DNA of 5,856 nucleotides from an uncultured Planctomycetaceae bacterium (GTDB taxonomy: Bacteria > Planctomycetota > Planctomycetia > Pirellulales > Lacipirellulaceae), in assembly GCA_937860165.1 (NCBI GenBank), contig CALMBE010000220.1, positions 1 to 5,856 on the forward strand, given 5' to 3'. The position numbers and the translations under genes were made by a program. The notes beneath the pieces were generated by a model. The model saw only the letters and a list, made by a program, of their open reading frames with translations. It did not search any database and had not been told where the DNA came from. Positions within the stretch are counted from its first letter, which is position 1; each line of letters opens with the position of its first letter. Positions 5,843 to 5,856 of the stretch are shown here, piece by piece.

Positions 5843-5856
5843 CCAAATTTAGCGAG

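Overview
The window looks like chromosomal DNA of a planctomycete, probably of the Pirellulales type. The evidence is a citrate synthase with the N-terminal wording I associate with that group, a very large exported TPR/CHAT-like protein of a style common there, and degenerate GC-rich repeats between genes. This assignment rests on recalled family resemblance; no search was run.

Layout. (1) Positions 1-753, plus strand: the 3' part of a parvulin-type (PpiC/SurA-like) peptidyl-prolyl isomerase gene whose start lies outside the window. (2) Positions 754-1067: a 314-bp gap with a hairpin just after the isomerase gene and a good sigma70-like promoter (TTGATA, 17 bp, TACACT) for the next gene. (3) Positions 1068-2354, plus strand: a complete hexameric-type citrate synthase (gltA), 428 aa, with all catalytic residues. 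Its start is placed downstream of the longest open frame. (4) Positions 2355-2538: a convergent intergenic region built almost entirely of short repeats and hairpins. (5) Positions 2539-5604, minus strand: one 1021-aa gene encoding a signal peptide, a TPR-rich helical region and a C-terminal CHAT-like (caspase-fold) domain. The usual His and Cys of the CHAT family do not appear at their expected places. (6) Positions 5605-5856: the upstream region of that gene, with an extended -10 promoter, a perfect 9-bp palindrome and further hairpins, one of them inside a REP-like element.

The genes do not form one pathway. The isomerase is probably an envelope folding factor and citrate synthase starts the TCA cycle. 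The CHAT-like protein is of unknown function, is probably exported, and has no recognisable partner here. Each gene appears to be its own transcription unit. I see no tRNA, rRNA, CRISPR array, transposase or defence cassette. The most interesting item is the CHAT-like domain that seems to have lost or relocated its catalytic dyad.
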